Below are positions 4,349 to 6,012 of a stretch of DNA of 6,012 nucleotides, one piece after another. The DNA comes from an uncultured Syntrophobacterales bacterium. Lineage in GTDB: Bacteria > Desulfobacterota > Syntrophia > Syntrophales > UBA5619. Position 1 is the stretch's first letter. Every line of letters starts with the position of its first letter. A program made the translations under genes and the position numbers. The DNA lies in assembly GCA_903903205.1 (NCBI GenBank), contig CAIUXU010000244.1, positions 1 through 6,012 of the forward strand. The letters run 5' to 3'. The notes beneath the pieces were generated by a model that did no database searches, was not told the DNA's origin, and saw nothing but the letters and a program-made list of their open reading frames with translations.

Positions 4349-6012
4349 TTACTTCTTTTTTCTCTTCGTCAGCTCCTCAGCCCGGAGCTCTTTGCGAAGG
4401 ATCTTGCCCACATTGGTCTTCGGAAGTTCCTTGCGGAACTCGATCTCCGTCGGCAGCTTGTAGGTGGCGAGCTGCGTCTTGCAGTATGTGATCAGCTCCT
4501 CCTGGGTGGCCGTCTGACCCTCCTTGAGGACGACAAAAACTTTCACGCTCTCGCCGCGGACCGGATGGGGAATGCCGATGGAACAGGCTTCCTGGACCTT
4601 GGGATGGAGGTAGAAAACCTCATCGATGTCACGCGGATAGACATTGAATCCGCCGGAAATGATCATATCCTTCTTCCGATCGACGATGTAAAAATAGCCG
4701 TCCTCGTCCATCGTGGCGATGTCGCCGGTATAGCACCAGCCGTCGCGGATCATTTTCCCCGTCTCGTCCGGCCTGTCCTTGTAGCCCCGCATCACCTGGG
4801 GCCCCTTGACGATCAGCTCGCCCCGTTCGCCCATTGGAACATCCGTCACCTCGTCCTCCAGGTCCACGATCCGGGCAAGGGTGTCGGGAAGCGGGACGCC
4901 GACGCTCCCAACCTTCCTTGCCCCACCGGCAAATGGGTTGATATGGGTCACGGGCGAGGTTTCCGTCATTCCGAACCCCTCCACGATCACCGCCCCCGTG
5001 GCCTTCTCGAACTCATGGATCACCTCCACCGGCAACGGCGCGCTTCCGGAGAAGGCCCCCTTGATGCAGCTCATGTCGGTCTTCTTCAGATCCGGATGGT
5101 TCAGGATACCGATGTACATCGTCGGCACCAGCGGCGTGAAGGTGGGTCGGAAGTTCCGGATCGCCTCCAGCAGAGCTTCCGGCTGGGGCTTGGGAACCAG
5201 GATCTGCGCCCAGCCCATGTAGATGGAGTAGTTCATGGTGGTGGAGAGGCCGAAGACGTGGAAATAGGGCAGCGCGCCGAGGATGATCCCCCCGCCTTTG
5301 CCGAATGTGGGGAACCAGACCTCGATCTGCTGGACCTGTTTGCTCAGGTTCGCATGGGTCAGCATGACCCCTTTGGAGACGCCGGTCGTCCCGCCGGTGT
5401 ACTGGTACATCGCCACATCATTGAAGTCGATCTTCACCGCCGGCGGATTGGCAGGGTATTTATCCAGGCAATCTTTCCAGAGGAAGACATCCTGTCCCGC
5501 CTTCACCTCCGCGAAAGGATATTTCTTCAGCCACCGCCCCAGGACGCGCTTGACGGGGGGAAGGTAGTCGCCGATGCAGGTATGGACGATCTGCTTGATC
5601 TTGGTCTTCGGCCTCAAGTCGATCATCCGGTTGGCAAGGAGGTCCAGTGTTATCAGCACCTTGGCGCCGGAGTCGTTGAACTGGTGCTCCAGTTCCGGAT
5701 CCGAGTAGAGGGGGTTGTTCATCACGGTGATCGCGCCGATCTTCAGGATCGCGTAATAGGCAACGACGCAGGGAACCACATTCGGCAAGAGGATCGCCAC
5801 GGCATCCCCCTTCTTGATCCCGAAGTCCGCGAGACAGGCGGCAAAACGGTCCACCATCTCCTTCAACTGACTGAAGGTAACAACCGTCCCCTGAAAAATG
5901 ATAGCCGGTGTGTCGGCAAACGCTTTTGCCGTCCGGTCCATGATATCCGGCATGCAGATCTCTTCATATTTGATGAACTCCGGTACCCCCTTTTCGTAAG
6001 ACTTCAGCCACA
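4349..6012 (-). CDS. AMP-forming long-chain fatty-acid-CoA ligase (FadD-like), N-terminus beyond right window edge
   Basis: Activates a carboxylic acid with ATP to an acyl-adenylate, then transfers it to CoA. The reading frame stays open from the stop at 4349 to the window end, giving 553 visible residues. An internal ATG at 5953 is not the likely start: the 19 codons before it (WLKSYEKGVPEF..., ending in EEIC) are typical of the N-terminus of FadD-like enzymes, so only a few residues are missing. Counted from that internal Met, the motifs are the ATP-binding loop YTGGTTGVSKG (185-195), LPYFHVFGL (228-236), GFGMTE (326-331), YTGD with D411, DRKKD with R426, GGFNVYPRDIDE (434-445, domain hinge and CoA side) and PKTNVGK with catalytic K517. 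The C-terminus ends in a basic tail (KRKKK). All active-site residues I can recognise are present. Long-chain substrate is inferred from overall resemblance to about 560-residue FadD proteins; other acids are possible. A strong terminator follows, so the gene ends its transcription unit. Confidence 0.95.
   Translation of the reverse strand, partial: WLKSYEKGVPEFIKYEEICMPDIMDRTAKAFADTPAIIFQGTVVTFSQLKEMVDRFAACLADFGIKKGDAVAILLPNVVPCVVAYYAILKIGAITVMNNPLYSDPELEHQFNDSGAKVLITLDLLANRMIDLRPKTKIKQIVHTCIGDYLPPVKRVLGRWLKKYPFAEVKAGQDVFLWKDCLDKYPANPPAVKIDFNDVAMYQYTGGTTGVSKGVMLTHANLSKQVQQIEVWFPTFGKGGGIILGALPYFHVFGLSTTMNYSIYMGWAQILVPKPQPEALLEAIRNFRPTFTPLVPTMYIGILNHPDLKKTDMSCIKGAFSGSAPLPVEVIHEFEKATGAVIVEGFGMTETSPVTHINPFAGGARKVGSVGVPLPDTLARIVDLEDEVTDVPMGERGELIVKGPQVMRGYKDRPDETGKMIRDGWCYTGDIATMDEDGYFYIVDRKKDMIISGGFNVYPRDIDEVFYLHPKVQEACSIGIPHPVRGESVKVFVVLKEGQTATQEELITYCKTQLATYKLPTEIEFRKELPKTNVGKILRKELRAEELTKRKKK

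Overview
The window looks like an ordinary chromosomal stretch from a moderately GC-rich bacterium. All genes are compact, with Shine-Dalgarno-led starts and sigma70-like promoters. The pairing of a DUF362/ferredoxin protein with a FadD-type AMP-forming acyl-CoA ligase suggests an anaerobic, fatty- or aromatic-acid-using Desulfobacterota/Deltaproteobacterium (Syntrophales-like). That placement is inferred from gene content and remembered family resemblance, not from a search. There are five protein genes, two of them cut by the window edges. I see no RNA gene, mobile element, CRISPR array or long repeat, and no gene-free stretch over 300 bases.

Left part (1-1745, minus strand): the N-terminal 208 residues of a Gfo/Idh/MocA NAD(P)-dependent oxidoreductase (start at 624), preceded by a complete aldo/keto reductase (756-1745). 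Each has its own promoter, and the two promoters share a 36-bp module (29 of 36 positions identical, including an unbroken 14-mer). This suggests co-regulation. Both proteins also seem to lack a usual catalytic residue: the tetrad Asp is Val in the aldo/keto reductase, and the Asp and His of the Gfo/Idh active-site motif appear to be Thr and Leu.

Middle (1746-3071): a 193-bp divergent control region with back-to-back promoters feeds the aldo/keto reductase to the left and a DUF362 protein with a C-terminal two-cluster ferredoxin domain to the right (1939-3069).

Right part (3072-6012, minus strand): a 12-helix major facilitator transporter (3072-4211) meets the DUF362 gene tail to tail with 2 bp between stops. 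Upstream of it lies a strong promoter, directly abutted by a G/C-stem intrinsic terminator for the next gene, an acyl-CoA ligase (4349 to beyond 6012) whose extreme N-terminus is outside the window.

How the genes work together is uncertain. The two oxidoreductases and the divergent Fe-S protein may form a small redox group linked by shared or adjacent promoters. The transporter and ligase look like separate transcription units. I found no clear novel system; the shared promoter module and the altered active sites are the points most worth checking.
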